Assembly (NCBI GenBank): GCA_964579245.1
Contig: CAZOFY010000003.1
Location: forward strand, 15,982-79,981
Source: Firm-13 sp964579245
GTDB lineage: Bacteria; Bacillota; Clostridia; Saccharofermentanales; Saccharofermentanaceae
Direction: 5' to 3'
DNA: 64,000 bases
Positions 36,699-46,054 of this stretch are shown here, one piece after another. The notes beneath the pieces are model-generated. The model was not told the DNA's origin, made no database searches, and saw nothing but the letters and a program-made list of their open reading frames with translations. The number at the start of each line of letters is the position of its first letter. The stretch's first letter is position 1. A program made the translations under genes and the position numbers.

Positions 36699-38372
36699 TT
36701 ACATGCATGTCGGGCGGTTGATACTTGCGCCTTTTGCGGCAGAATCAGCTAAACGCTCGTAGCGGGCCAATACACCTGACAGGTGCATGTCCTCTTTTTT
36801 CGCCGGTGTCCTTGCGGCAAGCGTCTTCTCGTCGACCATAAGAGAGATTTCCCTGGAAGGAATATCTACACGAATCCGATCACCGTCTAGGACAAACGCT
36901 AACAGACCTCCGTCAGCCGCTTCCGGACAGACATGCCCTATGGATGCGCCCCTCGTTGCTCCGGAGAAACGTCCGTCAGTAATGAGAGCAACGCTGGTAT
37001 CAAGCCCCATACCGGCAACAGCAGATGTCGGCGTAAGCATTTCTCTCATACCGGGCCCCCCTCTGGGTCCTTCAAAGCGAATAACGATCACATCACCGGC
37101 ATTAATTTTGCCGGAGAAAATTGCTTCGGTCGCTTCCTCTTCACTGTTGAAGACTCGTGCCGGCCCCTCATGAACCATCATCTCCGGAAGCACGGCTCCC
37201 TTCTTGACCACAGCGCCTTCGGGCGCAAGGTTGCCGCGAAGAATAGCCAAGCCGCCATTCGCGGCAACAGGTGTATCGATGGAGGCAATGACACTCTCAT
37301 CCGCACCGCGGTGATATTGGATACGATCCGCAATCGTTCCATCTACCGAAGGATTACTGGTTTGCAGAAGATCCTTCTTGGCAAGTTCGGCCAATACCCC
37401 GGTTATACCGCCGGCTTCATTCAGATCAGTGATAAAAACAGAACTGGCCGGATTGAGCTTACACAGTTGCGGAGTCGCTTCGGCAATGTCAGAAATATCT
37501 GCCAAGGTCATCTCGTACCCCGACTCTCTCGCGATTGCAAGCATATGAAGAACACTGTTAGTGGATCCTCCCAAAGCCATATCAACACGCATCGCATTTC
37601 GGACAGAATCTCTGTTCATGATCCTTCTTGCCGTGATCCCGTCGCGAAGCAAGTCCATAATCCGCATGCCCGTCTCCTTCGCCAACCGTCGACGTGCAGA
37701 ATAAACAGCGGGAATCGTCCCGCTTCCCGGCAGTGACATACCAAGCGCTTCAGTCAAACAGTTCATTGTGTTGGCCGTATACATTCCTGAGCAGCTACCA
37801 CAAGTCGGGCAACATACGGTTTCCATTTCCTCAAGCTCTTCAGCGGTCATTTTGCCGACGGCATAGCTTCCTGTGGCTTCAAATAACTCGGAAAGACCGA
37901 TTCTTTTCCCGTGGAAGTTACCGGGAAGCATGGGACCGCCTGATATAAAAATCGCGGGAATATTCAACCTCGCCGCTGCCATCAGCATTCCCGGAACGAC
38001 CTTATCACAGCTTGGAATAAACACAACAGCGTCAAGAGGCTGCGCCATCAGAACAAGTTCGCATGAATCCGCAACGATATCCCGGCTGACTAAGGAATAC
38101 TTCATACCGATATGATTCATAGATGTACCGTCGCAGACAGCTATAGCAGGAAATTCCAGAGGGATGCCGCCGGCAAGACGAACTCCATCTTTCACGGCCT
38201 GTGTTATATCTTTCAGGTGAATATGCCCGGGAACAAGTTCGGTAAAAGAATTGACGACTCCGATCATTGGTCGCTTCATTTCTTCCTTTGTTAAGCCGAG
38301 CGCATACAGCAAGGATCGATGCGGTGCACGTCCGGGGCCCTTAGTCATCTGTTCACTGCGTTCATTATTCAT
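36699..38372 (-). CDS. ilvD: Dihydroxy-acid dehydratase
   Basis: Fe-S enzyme of valine and isoleucine synthesis. 557 residues from the ATG with GAAGG upstream; a TTG at 38396 is in frame but unlikely. Cluster cysteines lie in SCDKVVPG and PTCGSCSGMYTANTM. GRFSGATRGASIGHVCPEA near the C-terminus is typical. 85 bp after leuB, with a hairpin between. Confidence 0.95.
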   Translation of the reverse strand: MNNERSEQMTKGPGRAPHRSLLYALGLTKEEMKRPMIGVVNSFTELVPGHIHLKDITQAVKDGVRLAGGIPLEFPAIAVCDGTSMNHIGMKYSLVSRDIVADSCELVLMAQPLDAVVFIPSCDKVVPGMLMAAARLNIPAIFISGGPMLPGNFHGKRIGLSELFEATGSYAVGKMTAEELEEMETVCCPTCGSCSGMYTANTMNCLTEALGMSLPGSGTIPAVYSARRRLAKETGMRIMDLLRDGITARRIMNRDSVRNAMRVDMALGGSTNSVLHMLAIARESGYEMTLADISDIAEATPQLCKLNPASSVFITDLNEAGGITGVLAELAKKDLLQTSNPSVDGTIADRIQYHRGADESVIASIDTPVAANGGLAILRGNLAPEGAVVKKGAVLPEMMVHEGPARVFNSEEEATEAIFSGKINAGDVIVIRFEGPRGGPGMREMLTPTSAVAGMGLDTSVALITDGRFSGATRGASIGHVCPEAADGGLLAFVLDGDRIRVDIPSREISLMVDEKTLAARTPAKKEDMHLSGVLARYERLADSAAKGASINRPTCM

Positions 38373-38438
38373 ATCTTTACCTTCTTTCGTATTCAAGAAA
38401 ACACTTCTCCTATGTGATCGTAAGAATCTTATATGGTG

Positions 38439-38456
38439 GGCCCTTTATTAAGGGCC
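38439..38456 (-). other. Intercistronic hairpin leuB-ilvD
   Basis: GGCCCTT/AAGGGCC stem (7 bp, 4-nt loop) right after the leuB stop, without a T-run. More likely an mRNA-stability or processing element than a terminator. Confidence 0.6.
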
Positions 38457-38457
38457 G

Positions 38458-39561
38458 TCATACAATTGACGAGATCACCAGTCGGGTCATTTCCTTGGTT
38501 CCTACGATAAGATTATCCGACGAATAAGAAATGTCTTTCGTTCGATAGCCACGTGACAGCACGTCCGCTACAGAAGCTTCCATTGCGTCAGCCTCTGTAT
38601 GAAGACCAAAAGACCATCTCAGCATCATGGCCGCAGACAGAATAGTCGCCAGAGGATTGGCCAGATCCATGCCTGTAATATCCGGGGCAGAGCCATGTAC
38701 CGGTTCGTACATCCCGGGGAATCCCGGCGCCCCAAGCGAAGCTGACGGTAACATACCGATAGATCCGGTAATCATTCCGGCCTCATCGGACAGGATATCG
38801 CCGAACATATTCGAAGTAATCATGACATCGAAATCTCCCGGTCGTTTCACAAGCTGCATGGAGGCATTATCGACATACATATACTCGACGGATACTTCCT
38901 TATACTCGGCAGAAACACGCTCCGTCACTTCCCGCCAGAGTCTCGAGCTCTCCAAGATGTTTGCCTTGTCAACAACGATGACCTTTTTCTTTCTGCCCAT
39001 TGCCAACTCAAAGCCAACGCGGACGATTCTTTCGATTTCCATTTCACTGTAGGCTTCCGTATCATATGCCTCTTGCCCCCGGTCTGTTCCGTCAGAATCC
39101 TTTCCACCCGCACGTCTGCCGCGATCTCCGAAATAGATTCCGCCGGTAAGCTCTCGAACAATCATGATATCGATTCCGTCGGCAACGATGGAATCCTTCA
39201 GCGGACATGCCTCAGACAGTTGCTTATGAAGAACGGCGGGTCTTAAATTCGCATAAAGGCCAAGCCCGGCGCGTAATCCGAGCAGTGCCTGCTCGGGACG
39301 GCTTTTCCCGGGGAGATCATCCCATTTCGGTCCGCCTACTGCTCCAAGAAGAACGGCGTCGCTCTTCCTGCAAGCCGCCAGCGTTGAAGCCGGCAAAGGT
39401 TCGCCGGTCGCGTCAATGGCACTTCCGCCTGCCAGCAGTTCTTCAAAAGAAAAGATATGACCGTATTTCTTACCGATACTGTTGAGGACCTCGCAGGTGC
39501 CGTTGATGACCTCAGGACCAATCCCGTCTCCGGGAATAACTGCGATTTTATATAAACCCAT
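38458..39561 (-). CDS. leuB: 3-isopropylmalate dehydrogenase
   Basis: Oxidative decarboxylation of 3-isopropylmalate with NAD in leucine synthesis. 367 residues; VIPGDGIGPEV, the RPEQALLGLRAGLGLYANLRP substrate segment, DNASMQLVKRPGDFDVMITSNMFGDILSDE and the EPVHGSAPDITG NAD site. AAGGAG lies 8 nt upstream. 54 bp after leuD. Confidence 0.95.
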   Translation of the reverse strand: MGLYKIAVIPGDGIGPEVINGTCEVLNSIGKKYGHIFSFEELLAGGSAIDATGEPLPASTLAACRKSDAVLLGAVGGPKWDDLPGKSRPEQALLGLRAGLGLYANLRPAVLHKQLSEACPLKDSIVADGIDIMIVRELTGGIYFGDRGRRAGGKDSDGTDRGQEAYDTEAYSEMEIERIVRVGFELAMGRKKKVIVVDKANILESSRLWREVTERVSAEYKEVSVEYMYVDNASMQLVKRPGDFDVMITSNMFGDILSDEAGMITGSIGMLPSASLGAPGFPGMYEPVHGSAPDITGMDLANPLATILSAAMMLRWSFGLHTEADAMEASVADVLSRGYRTKDISYSSDNLIVGTKEMTRLVISSIV

Positions 39562-39615
39562 GTACGTATCTCCTTTAGAAAAGCTCTTCGCCCTGTATTG
39601 ATTATAATAATTTGA

Positions 39616-40104
39616 TTATTTCTCTTTGGCAATATATCCGACCAGTCCGTCTGCTTCAATGATTCTCCGAATAAATTCCGGAAAGGGTTTTGCCGTATAG
39701 GATTTTCCTGTCGTCAAATCCGAAATGAGTCCCGATTCAAAATCGATCTCAATCTCATCACCGTCCTGTATCTGTTCGGAAGCCTCTGCAGACTCCATGA
39801 TGGCGAGACCCATATTAATCGCGTTCCGGTAGAAAATGCGGGCAAAGGACGGTGCAATCACACAGGAAATGCCACTTGCCTTAATCGCAATCGGAGCATG
39901 TTCACGAGAAGATCCGCATCCGAAATTCGGTCCGGCAACAATAATGTCTCCCTTCTTTACGCGATCGACAAAGCTTGTGTCTATGTCTTCCATACAATGC
40001 TTTGCCAGTTCGGAAGGAACCGATGTGTTCAAATATCGTGCCGGAATGATAACATCCGTATCGACATTGGCTCCATATTTAAAGACTCTCCCTTTAGCAT
40101 TCAT
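39616..40104 (-). CDS. leuD: 3-isopropylmalate dehydratase small subunit
   Basis: Swivel-domain partner of LeuC. 162 residues, the short archaeal-like type; FGCGSSREHAPIAIK is the diagnostic motif. AGGAGG lies before the ATG, 15 bp after leuC. Confidence 0.95.
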   Translation of the reverse strand: MNAKGRVFKYGANVDTDVIIPARYLNTSVPSELAKHCMEDIDTSFVDRVKKGDIIVAGPNFGCGSSREHAPIAIKASGISCVIAPSFARIFYRNAINMGLAIMESAEASEQIQDGDEIEIDFESGLISDLTTGKSYTAKPFPEFIRRIIEADGLVGYIAKEK

Positions 40105-40119
40105 CGTTCTATCCTCCTA

Positions 40120-41409
40120 TTACTGTGCGTCGAGCTCTGAAGGAGCTCCGATACGTCCGAGAACCGCGGATGCGGCAGCGACAGGCACTCCGGCCAGATA
40201 GACCTCGGATTCCGGGTGTCCCATACGGCCGACAAAGTTGCGGTTTGTTGTGGATACACAGCGCTCTCCCTTGGCAAGAATACCCATGTGTCCGCCCAGG
40301 CACGGTCCGCAGGTTGCAGCCGAGATCACGCAATTTGCTTCGGCAAATATACTGAGCAAGCCTTCGTTCAGGGCTTCTTTCCATACACGCTGAGAGCCCG
40401 GTAAAATGATGCAGCGCAATCCCTTCTTGACCTTTCTGCCCTGCAAGATAGAAGCGGCTACACGAAGATCCTCCAACCGACCGTTCGTACAGGATCCGAT
40501 GACGACCTGATCGATCTTGACTTCATCGAATGTTCCGACAGTTTTGGTATTTTCCGGAAGATGAGGAAATGCAACTGTCAAGGGGACCGTTGACAGATCA
40601 ATCTCAATCATTCTCTTGTAGACGGCGTCCTCATCGGCCTGGAAGACCTTGTAACTCTGATTCTTCAGGCGATCCGGAGCATACTTTTCCAGATAGGCCA
40701 TCGTCTGTTCATCTACAGGGAAAATTCCGTTCTTTCCGCCGGCTTCGATTGCCATATTGCAAATGGTCAGTCTCTCTGTCATAGAAAGAGTGGAGACTCC
40801 GGGGCCGGAAAACTCCATCGACTCATATAAGGCACCGTCGACGCCGATCATTCCGATAAGATAAAGGATGAGGTCCTTACCTGTAATACCAGCAGAGAGC
40901 TTTCCTGTCAGGTAAAAGCGAATCGCTTCGGGAATCCGGAACCATGTTTTTCCCGTAGCCATGGCACAGGCAAGGTCGGTCGAACCGACACCGGTGGCAA
41001 AGGCGCCGAGAGCACCATAGGTGCAGGTATGAGAATCAGCGCCGATGATCGCATCCCCGGGAGCTACAAGTCCGTTCTCAGGAAGGATTACGTGTTCAAC
41101 ACCCATAAGCGGATCACCAATCTCGTAGTAATTTGTTATACCCTGTGATTTGGCGAACTCACGGATCTGCTTGCAATTGTCAGCAGACTTGATGTCCTTA
41201 TTCGGTGTGAAGTGGTCGGGTACTAACGCTACCTTATTCTTATCGAAAACGCCGCAGGCGCATGTCTTTTGAAAGACGTCAATTGCGGGAGGCGTCGTAA
41301 CGTCATTTCCTAATACGAGATCCAGCCTCGCCTCAATCAGCTGTCCCGGCTCAACAAAGTCAAGTCCGGCATGAGCGGCTAAAATCTTTTGTGTCATTGT
41401 CATTCCCAT
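40120..41409 (-). CDS. leuC: 3-isopropylmalate dehydratase large subunit
   Basis: Fe-S isomerase of the aconitase family. 429 residues from the ATG preceded by GAGGAGG (the open frame runs on to 41505). Cluster ligands are in VIGSCTNGR and CGPCLGG. GADSHTCTYGALGAFATGVGSTD is typical. The short form pairs with the short LeuD. First gene of leuC-leuD-leuB-ilvD-ilvB. Confidence 0.95.
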   Translation of the reverse strand: MGMTMTQKILAAHAGLDFVEPGQLIEARLDLVLGNDVTTPPAIDVFQKTCACGVFDKNKVALVPDHFTPNKDIKSADNCKQIREFAKSQGITNYYEIGDPLMGVEHVILPENGLVAPGDAIIGADSHTCTYGALGAFATGVGSTDLACAMATGKTWFRIPEAIRFYLTGKLSAGITGKDLILYLIGMIGVDGALYESMEFSGPGVSTLSMTERLTICNMAIEAGGKNGIFPVDEQTMAYLEKYAPDRLKNQSYKVFQADEDAVYKRMIEIDLSTVPLTVAFPHLPENTKTVGTFDEVKIDQVVIGSCTNGRLEDLRVAASILQGRKVKKGLRCIILPGSQRVWKEALNEGLLSIFAEANCVISAATCGPCLGGHMGILAKGERCVSTTNRNFVGRMGHPESEVYLAGVPVAAASAVLGRIGAPSELDAQ

Positions 41410-41507
41410 AATATATCCTCCTCGCTTCAATAAAAGCTGTGCATTCTTTTTAATCGGTCCATCACGACAAAAGACAGGACCAAGGTGTGTTTCAATATCG
41501 TACATTC

Positions 41508-41536
41508 AGAATACTTGGACTTTCCTAAACTCACAA
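41508..41536 (-). promoter_or_regulatory. Candidate leu operon promoter
   Basis: Minus strand TTGTGA (41531-41536), 17-bp spacer, TATTCT (41508-41513), giving a leader of about 95 nt. I found no T-box core motif in the leader. Confidence 0.4.
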
Positions 41537-41543
41537 TAGCGCG

Positions 41544-41555
41544 AAATAGCTATTT
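41544..41555. promoter_or_regulatory. 12-bp palindrome between divergent leuC and ABC-F genes
   Basis: AAATAGCTATTT is perfectly palindromic and lies at the -35 position of the ABC-F promoter and just upstream of the leu promoter. A possible operator, but AT-rich. Confidence 0.35.
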
Positions 41556-41571
41556 TCTTAATGATTTCTGC

Positions 41572-41577
41572 TATAAT
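41572..41577 (+). promoter_or_regulatory. Extended -10 for the ABC-F gene
   Basis: TGCTATAAT, 30 bp before the GTG start at 41607. Confidence 0.5.
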
Positions 41578-41606
41578 GACTACGATTATCATCCTGGAGG
41601 TCAAAA

Positions 41607-43547
41607 GTGCCTATTCTGTCTGTTTCCCTGCTGTCCAAGTCTTATCATAACCGCGAACTTCTGCGGCGTATCTCCTTTTCTATTGATGCGGGTGACCGTA
41701 TCGCTTTGATCGGAGAAAACGGCGCAGGAAAAACGACGTTGTTCCGGATGATTGAAGGCCGCACGGAACCGGACCAGGGAAACATCATTTTTCACGGAAA
41801 GACGATTGTCGGATACCTTGCGCAAAGTGCCGAGGATCAGGATACCGGCGGATCCGCTTTGAAAAGCAAAGAAATCTTGCAATTGGAGAACGAGCTTTCC
41901 CGGATTGAACATATGCTTGCTTTGTCGCCGGAGCACGCTACGCGTGAGCTTTTATCCGAATATGCAACAATCCAGGCCAAGTACGAGGCTTGCGGAGGTT
42001 ATGATTTCGAACAGCGGATGCTGGAAATTCTTACCGGCTTGGGATTATCGGGGGATGATCTGTCTCGTCCGATGTCCTCTTTGTCCGGTGGTGAAAGGAT
42101 GCGCGTGGCACTGGCCAGACTCATCGTTCAGAAACCGGATCTTCTTCTTTTAGATGAACCGACGAATCACCTTGATGCTGACACGATGGAATGGCTTGAG
42201 GATTACTTAAAAAAACAGAGTGCGGCAATAGTATTAATCTCACATGACCGATATTTCATCGATAAGATTGCGACACGCATTTTCGAGCTTGAAAATGGCG
42301 ACATTCATGAATACAAAGGTAACTACAGCGCATATGTACGTCAGAAAGATCAGTTCCTTCTGGACCAGCGACAGGTGGTATCTCAGCTCGAAAAGGAGGT
42401 CGTCCGACAGGCGGCGGTCACACAGACCATGCTGTCACACCGTAAGATGACCCTTTATCATTCTCGCGAGAAAGTCGTCGCCAAGCTATCGGATAAGCTG
42501 GCCGCAGAAAAGGCCAAACTTTCAGGCGGTTCGATGCGAATGAGCTTCTCGTTTGTACCCGAGAAGCGCGATGGCGACCCGGATCGAGTTCTGATCAAGG
42601 CGTCGAACGTATCGAAGTCTTTCCAGGGCGAACAACCGCTGTTTCAGAAAGTGTCTTTCGAGATCAAGGCTTCGGACAAGCTGGTTCTGGTCGGTCCGAA
42701 CGGATGCGGGAAGACGACTCTTCTTACCATCCTGCTGGGTCAGCAGCCGGATTTTGGCGGCGATATCTATGTTTCCTCATCCGCAGAATTCGGCTACATG
42801 GGTCAGTTTATACCGTTTGAAGACGAAGATCGGGAAATCATCGACGAGCTTCTCTGCCACGTTGACCTGACAGAAACCGAGGCAAGAAATCTGCTTGCAC
42901 GTTTCGGATTTCGAGATATTGATGTTTTCAAGAAGTTGCATGTTCTGTCGGGAGGCGAACGCTCGCGTCTCTTCTTATGCTGTCTTCTTCAGCAAAGACC
43001 GGACGTTCTGTTTCTGGATGAGCCGACGAATCACCTGGATATCCGGTCCAGAGAAATCCTTGAAAATGCTTTAGCCGACTACACCGGTGCTGTGGTAGCC
43101 GTCAGTCATGACCGCTATTTCATCGAAAAATGCGGCAGATCCGTGCTTGGATTTTCCGGTAATTCCGTGCTTCGTTTTGACGATTACTCTTCCTATCGGG
43201 CAAGTGCGAAGGTTCAGAGCAAGACTTCAGCTTCCGATCAGGACAAGAAAAAATCTCTTTCAGAACTTCGGTCTGACACAGAATCCACTACGGCTGAGAA
43301 ACGTCCTACGCGTGAAAAGGACCGCGCACAGGAACGACGCGACACCGTAAAGCGTAAGGAGCGGTTGCGCGACCTCGAAAAAGAGATCGCCGAATTGGAA
43401 AAAGAAAAAGAAGAAACCGAAGCCGGTTTCTCCAAAGATACAATGCCTGAAGATTATGCTCAATATGCGGATCTTTGCGAGAAAATCACGTCAAGATACG
43501 ATGAATTTATCCTTGTATCGGAAGAAATCGAAAACTCTGCGCATTAG
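41607..43547 (+). CDS. ABC-F family ATPase
   Basis: 646 residues, GTG start with TGGAGG. Two ABC domains without membrane segments: GENGAGKTTL ... LSGGERMRVALARL ... LLDEPTNHLD, and GPNGCGKTTL ... LSGGERSRLFL ... FLDEPTNHLD. The linker between them (about 245-320) is the P-site tRNA-interacting motif. The C-terminus has a Lys/Glu-rich coiled coil (about 560-645). These proteins act on the ribosome (Uup/YdiF/YfmR type, or antibiotic-protection type). Length and C-terminal coiled coil fit a housekeeping factor. Ends 4 bp into the convergent deacetylase gene. Confidence 0.9.
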   Translation: MPILSVSLLSKSYHNRELLRRISFSIDAGDRIALIGENGAGKTTLFRMIEGRTEPDQGNIIFHGKTIVGYLAQSAEDQDTGGSALKSKEILQLENELSRIEHMLALSPEHATRELLSEYATIQAKYEACGGYDFEQRMLEILTGLGLSGDDLSRPMSSLSGGERMRVALARLIVQKPDLLLLDEPTNHLDADTMEWLEDYLKKQSAAIVLISHDRYFIDKIATRIFELENGDIHEYKGNYSAYVRQKDQFLLDQRQVVSQLEKEVVRQAAVTQTMLSHRKMTLYHSREKVVAKLSDKLAAEKAKLSGGSMRMSFSFVPEKRDGDPDRVLIKASNVSKSFQGEQPLFQKVSFEIKASDKLVLVGPNGCGKTTLLTILLGQQPDFGGDIYVSSSAEFGYMGQFIPFEDEDREIIDELLCHVDLTETEARNLLARFGFRDIDVFKKLHVLSGGERSRLFLCCLLQQRPDVLFLDEPTNHLDIRSREILENALADYTGAVVAVSHDRYFIEKCGRSVLGFSGNSVLRFDDYSSYRASAKVQSKTSASDQDKKKSLSELRSDTESTTAEKRPTREKDRAQERRDTVKRKERLRDLEKEIAELEKEKEETEAGFSKDTMPEDYAQYADLCEKITSRYDEFILVSEEIENSAH

Positions 43548-44833
43548 GCCGTCCCATAATAATATACCTTACCGGTCTCCATTCCGTTCGGAAGCGTACC
43601 CAGTAATTCAGAGCAGGTCGCGAAACGGTATCCCTTCGCCTTCAGCCCGTCAACCATGGAAGAAATGGAATCTACGGTACATTCGTGAATATCATGTAAA
43701 AGTACAATGCGTCCATTTGCTGCATTGTTAATGACGTGATTTGAAATAAATTCCGGAGTTTGATGATCGGCCAGCCAGTCTTCCGGACAGGTCTCCCAAG
43801 ACCAGTTAATTGTGGCCATTCCCATTTCCTTGGATACAGCAAGAACCGTATCATTACTCTCACCGTTTGGCGGACGCATCACTGTCGGATAAGAACCAAT
43901 AACATTAAATATCAAATCATTTGTCTGCTTCAGCTGTGAGCGGATCTGTTCTTCCGTCAAACCCAAATAGGATGGGTGATCATAAGAGTGATTCCCGATC
44001 TCATGACCTTCGTCGATCATTCTCTTCAGAATAGTCGGATCCTGATCGGCCACATGGTTGCCAAGCAGGAAAAAAGTGACGTGCACGCCTTTCTCCTTCA
44101 GTACATCGAGGAGCTCGGGTGTCAGCTTGCCGGATGGCCCGTCATCAAAGGTCAAAGCAATCACAGGATTCTCATCAGATGGGGGTAAGTTGGCCAGTGA
44201 TTTGGGATCTGCATCAGGAGCAGGCGTAGTATCCTGCGTGGTTTCAACAGTCGCGGCTTTTGTGGACAGATTCGTAGCAAGAGTAGTCTCAGACACATTC
44301 AACGTGGTCTGTTGTACGGCATTCATAGATGTTCCGGCGGCGGGAAGAGACACAGAATCCTTTCTTCCACCCCAAATAGCAAATCCCCAAAGAACCAAGC
44401 AAAGGATAAACAGGATGCCCGCAATGATCGAAAGAATCTGGATCTGTCGATTCAGCGTACGTTTCCTGATTTCAGGAGCTCTGCTATATGGATCCTCTCC
44501 GGCGTACGATGTCTGGTTCCCTTTTACAGGAGGCGATACTCGGTTCGATCTCTGCGGATCGTTCCTCGTATAAGCACTCCCATTGTTCGAAGCAGGCCTG
44601 GAAGTTCTCGAGACCGGCGGTTCATACAGAGAAGAAAAATCCTCATATCTCTTCGGATTCTGTGAACGATTATCCATCGCCGGTCTGCTCGAATTCGGCG
44701 TAGGCTCTCTTGATCCTGTTGCTCCATAGTCGTTCACAGGCGGCTCTGCCGGACGGGCGAGCTCAACACCGAGACGATTGTCTGTGGAGGATAGATCATT
44801 GAACGGAAAATCCTGATTACCTCTTTTTTTCAT
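43544..44833 (-). CDS. Membrane-anchored polysaccharide deacetylase (CE4)
   Basis: 429 residues. A hydrophilic, Ser/Asn/Arg/Pro-rich N-terminus of about 130 residues precedes a single membrane helix (about 131-155), a Thr/Ala-rich linker and a NodB domain. Catalytic D230/D231 (TFDDGPS), metal ligands H282 and H286 (NHSYDH), MRPPNGE and LLHDIH are present, so it should remove acetyl groups from peptidoglycan or another glycan outside the cell. The long cytoplasmic disordered region is unusual for this family. GGAG lies 5 nt before the ATG. Confidence 0.9.
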   Translation of the reverse strand: MKKRGNQDFPFNDLSSTDNRLGVELARPAEPPVNDYGATGSREPTPNSSRPAMDNRSQNPKRYEDFSSLYEPPVSRTSRPASNNGSAYTRNDPQRSNRVSPPVKGNQTSYAGEDPYSRAPEIRKRTLNRQIQILSIIAGILFILCLVLWGFAIWGGRKDSVSLPAAGTSMNAVQQTTLNVSETTLATNLSTKAATVETTQDTTPAPDADPKSLANLPPSDENPVIALTFDDGPSGKLTPELLDVLKEKGVHVTFFLLGNHVADQDPTILKRMIDEGHEIGNHSYDHPSYLGLTEEQIRSQLKQTNDLIFNVIGSYPTVMRPPNGESNDTVLAVSKEMGMATINWSWETCPEDWLADHQTPEFISNHVINNAANGRIVLLHDIHECTVDSISSMVDGLKAKGYRFATCSELLGTLPNGMETGKVYYYGTA

Positions 44834-44901
44834 AAATTCTCCATATCCGTAAGATAAAGGTCAAATCGACAAAGGACAAACAAAATCCACACAGTATAAA
44901 T

Positions 44902-44907
44902 ATTATA
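44902..44907 (-). promoter_or_regulatory. Extended -10 for the deacetylase gene
   Basis: Minus strand TGATATAAT, about 70 bp before the start. Confidence 0.45.
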
Positions 44908-44965
44908 TCATACAGAAAACAATTTTCGAGAAGATCCGGATGAAAGGATTACCGAAGCTCGCTGA

Positions 44966-45004
44966 CAAAAAAAGAAAGCCGCCATCAATCGTACGATGGC
45001 GGCT
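44966..45004 (-). terminator. Terminator of fbaA
   Basis: Stem AGCCGCCATC/GATGGCGGCT (10 bp, 8-nt loop) followed on the minus strand by TTTCTTTTTTT. Confidence 0.93.
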
Positions 45005-45026
45005 CCCGTTATCGATGAAAAGAGGT

Positions 45027-45962
45027 TTACGCCTTACCGTCGCAGCCCAGAACATTCTTGATCTTATGAGCTACCATTCCCTTAACTGCCTGACGAGCAG
45101 GAGCAAGATACTGGCGAGGATCAAAGTGCGACGGGTTGTCGTTAAAGTACTTGCGAATCGTTCCGGTCATGGCGAGACGGATATCGGAATCAATATTGAT
45201 CTTGCAAACAGCAAGAGAAGCCGCCTGACGAAGCATATCTTCCGGAATACCGATGGCATCCGCCATCTTGCCGCCATTCTCATTAACCATCTTGACATAC
45301 TCCGGAATAACAGAGGATGCTCCGTGAAGGACGATGGGGAATCCGGGAAGACGAAGTGCGACATCTTCGAGGATGTCAAAGCGGAGTTGCGGATTCTGAC
45401 CGGGCTTGAACTTGAAAGCACCGTGAGATGTTCCGATTGCAATAGCCAGAGAATCGCATCCGGTGCGCTCTACAAAGTCTTGGACCTGTGCCGGGTCTGT
45501 GTAAGACGCATGCTCGGCAGAAACATTGACATCATCTTCGATACCGGCAAGCTGTCCAAGCTCTGCCTCGACGACGACGCCGTGAGCGTGTGCGTATTCA
45601 ACGACCTGGCGTGTCAATTTGACGTTCTCTTCATAACCATGATGAGATCCATCGATCATAACTGAAGTAAATCCACCATCGATACAGCTCTTGCAAAGCT
45701 CAAATGTGTCTCCGTGATCGAGGTGAAGAGCAATCGGAAGGTCTGTCTCAATAAGAGCGGCTTCAACGAGCTTCACGAGGTATGTATGGTTGGCATACTT
45801 ACGAGCCCCGGAGGAAACCTGCAGAATGAGAGGTGCATTGAGCTCCTTACCGGCTTCTGTAATACCCTGAATGATCTCCATGTTGTTGACATTGAAAGCA
45901 CCGATTGCATATCCGCCCTCGTAGGCCTTCTTAAACATTTCCGTTGTTGTTACTAATGGCAT
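45027..45962 (-). CDS. fbaA: Fructose-1,6-bisphosphate aldolase, class II
   Basis: Zinc aldolase of glycolysis. 311 residues. AIGAFNVNNMEI, HLDHGDTFELC with zinc His, MIDGSHHGYEENV, EAELGQLAG and LHGASSVIPEY are all in place. AAGGAG before the ATG, own promoter 46014-46043 and own strong terminator, as expected for a highly expressed monocistronic gene. Confidence 0.96.
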   Translation of the reverse strand: MPLVTTTEMFKKAYEGGYAIGAFNVNNMEIIQGITEAGKELNAPLILQVSSGARKYANHTYLVKLVEAALIETDLPIALHLDHGDTFELCKSCIDGGFTSVMIDGSHHGYEENVKLTRQVVEYAHAHGVVVEAELGQLAGIEDDVNVSAEHASYTDPAQVQDFVERTGCDSLAIAIGTSHGAFKFKPGQNPQLRFDILEDVALRLPGFPIVLHGASSVIPEYVKMVNENGGKMADAIGIPEDMLRQAASLAVCKINIDSDIRLAMTGTIRKYFNDNPSHFDPRQYLAPARQAVKGMVAHKIKNVLGCDGKA

Positions 45963-46013
45963 ATTGATATCTCCTTCTCTGCTTTTGCACGATCCACTCG
46001 TCGTGCCCTTACT

Positions 46014-46043
46014 ATTTTATGGTTCGATAACGCTATCCGTCAA
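46014..46043 (-). promoter_or_regulatory. fbaA promoter
   Basis: Minus strand TTGACG (46038-46043), 18-bp spacer, TAAAAT (46014-46019), just after the upstream gene's stop. Confidence 0.6.
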
Positions 46044-46054
46044 TCATTTATCGG

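Noticed and set aside
36933..37736. 267-codon plus-strand open frame
   Set aside because: Antisense to ilvD; composition is that of a reversed coding strand.
41410..41505. Leucine leader peptide before leuC (Gln-Leu-Leu-Leu codons)
   Set aside because: The frame runs straight into leuC without a stop, and no alternative terminator hairpin follows. The three Leu codons are probably chance overlap with the ribosome-site region.
41410..41606. T-box upstream of leuC
   Set aside because: No T-box core or specifier-stem pattern was found by eye in about 200 bp; a covariance model would be decisive.
44940..45665. 241-codon open frame on the plus strand
   Set aside because: Entirely antisense to fbaA and its terminator, with no ribosome site or recognisable protein features.
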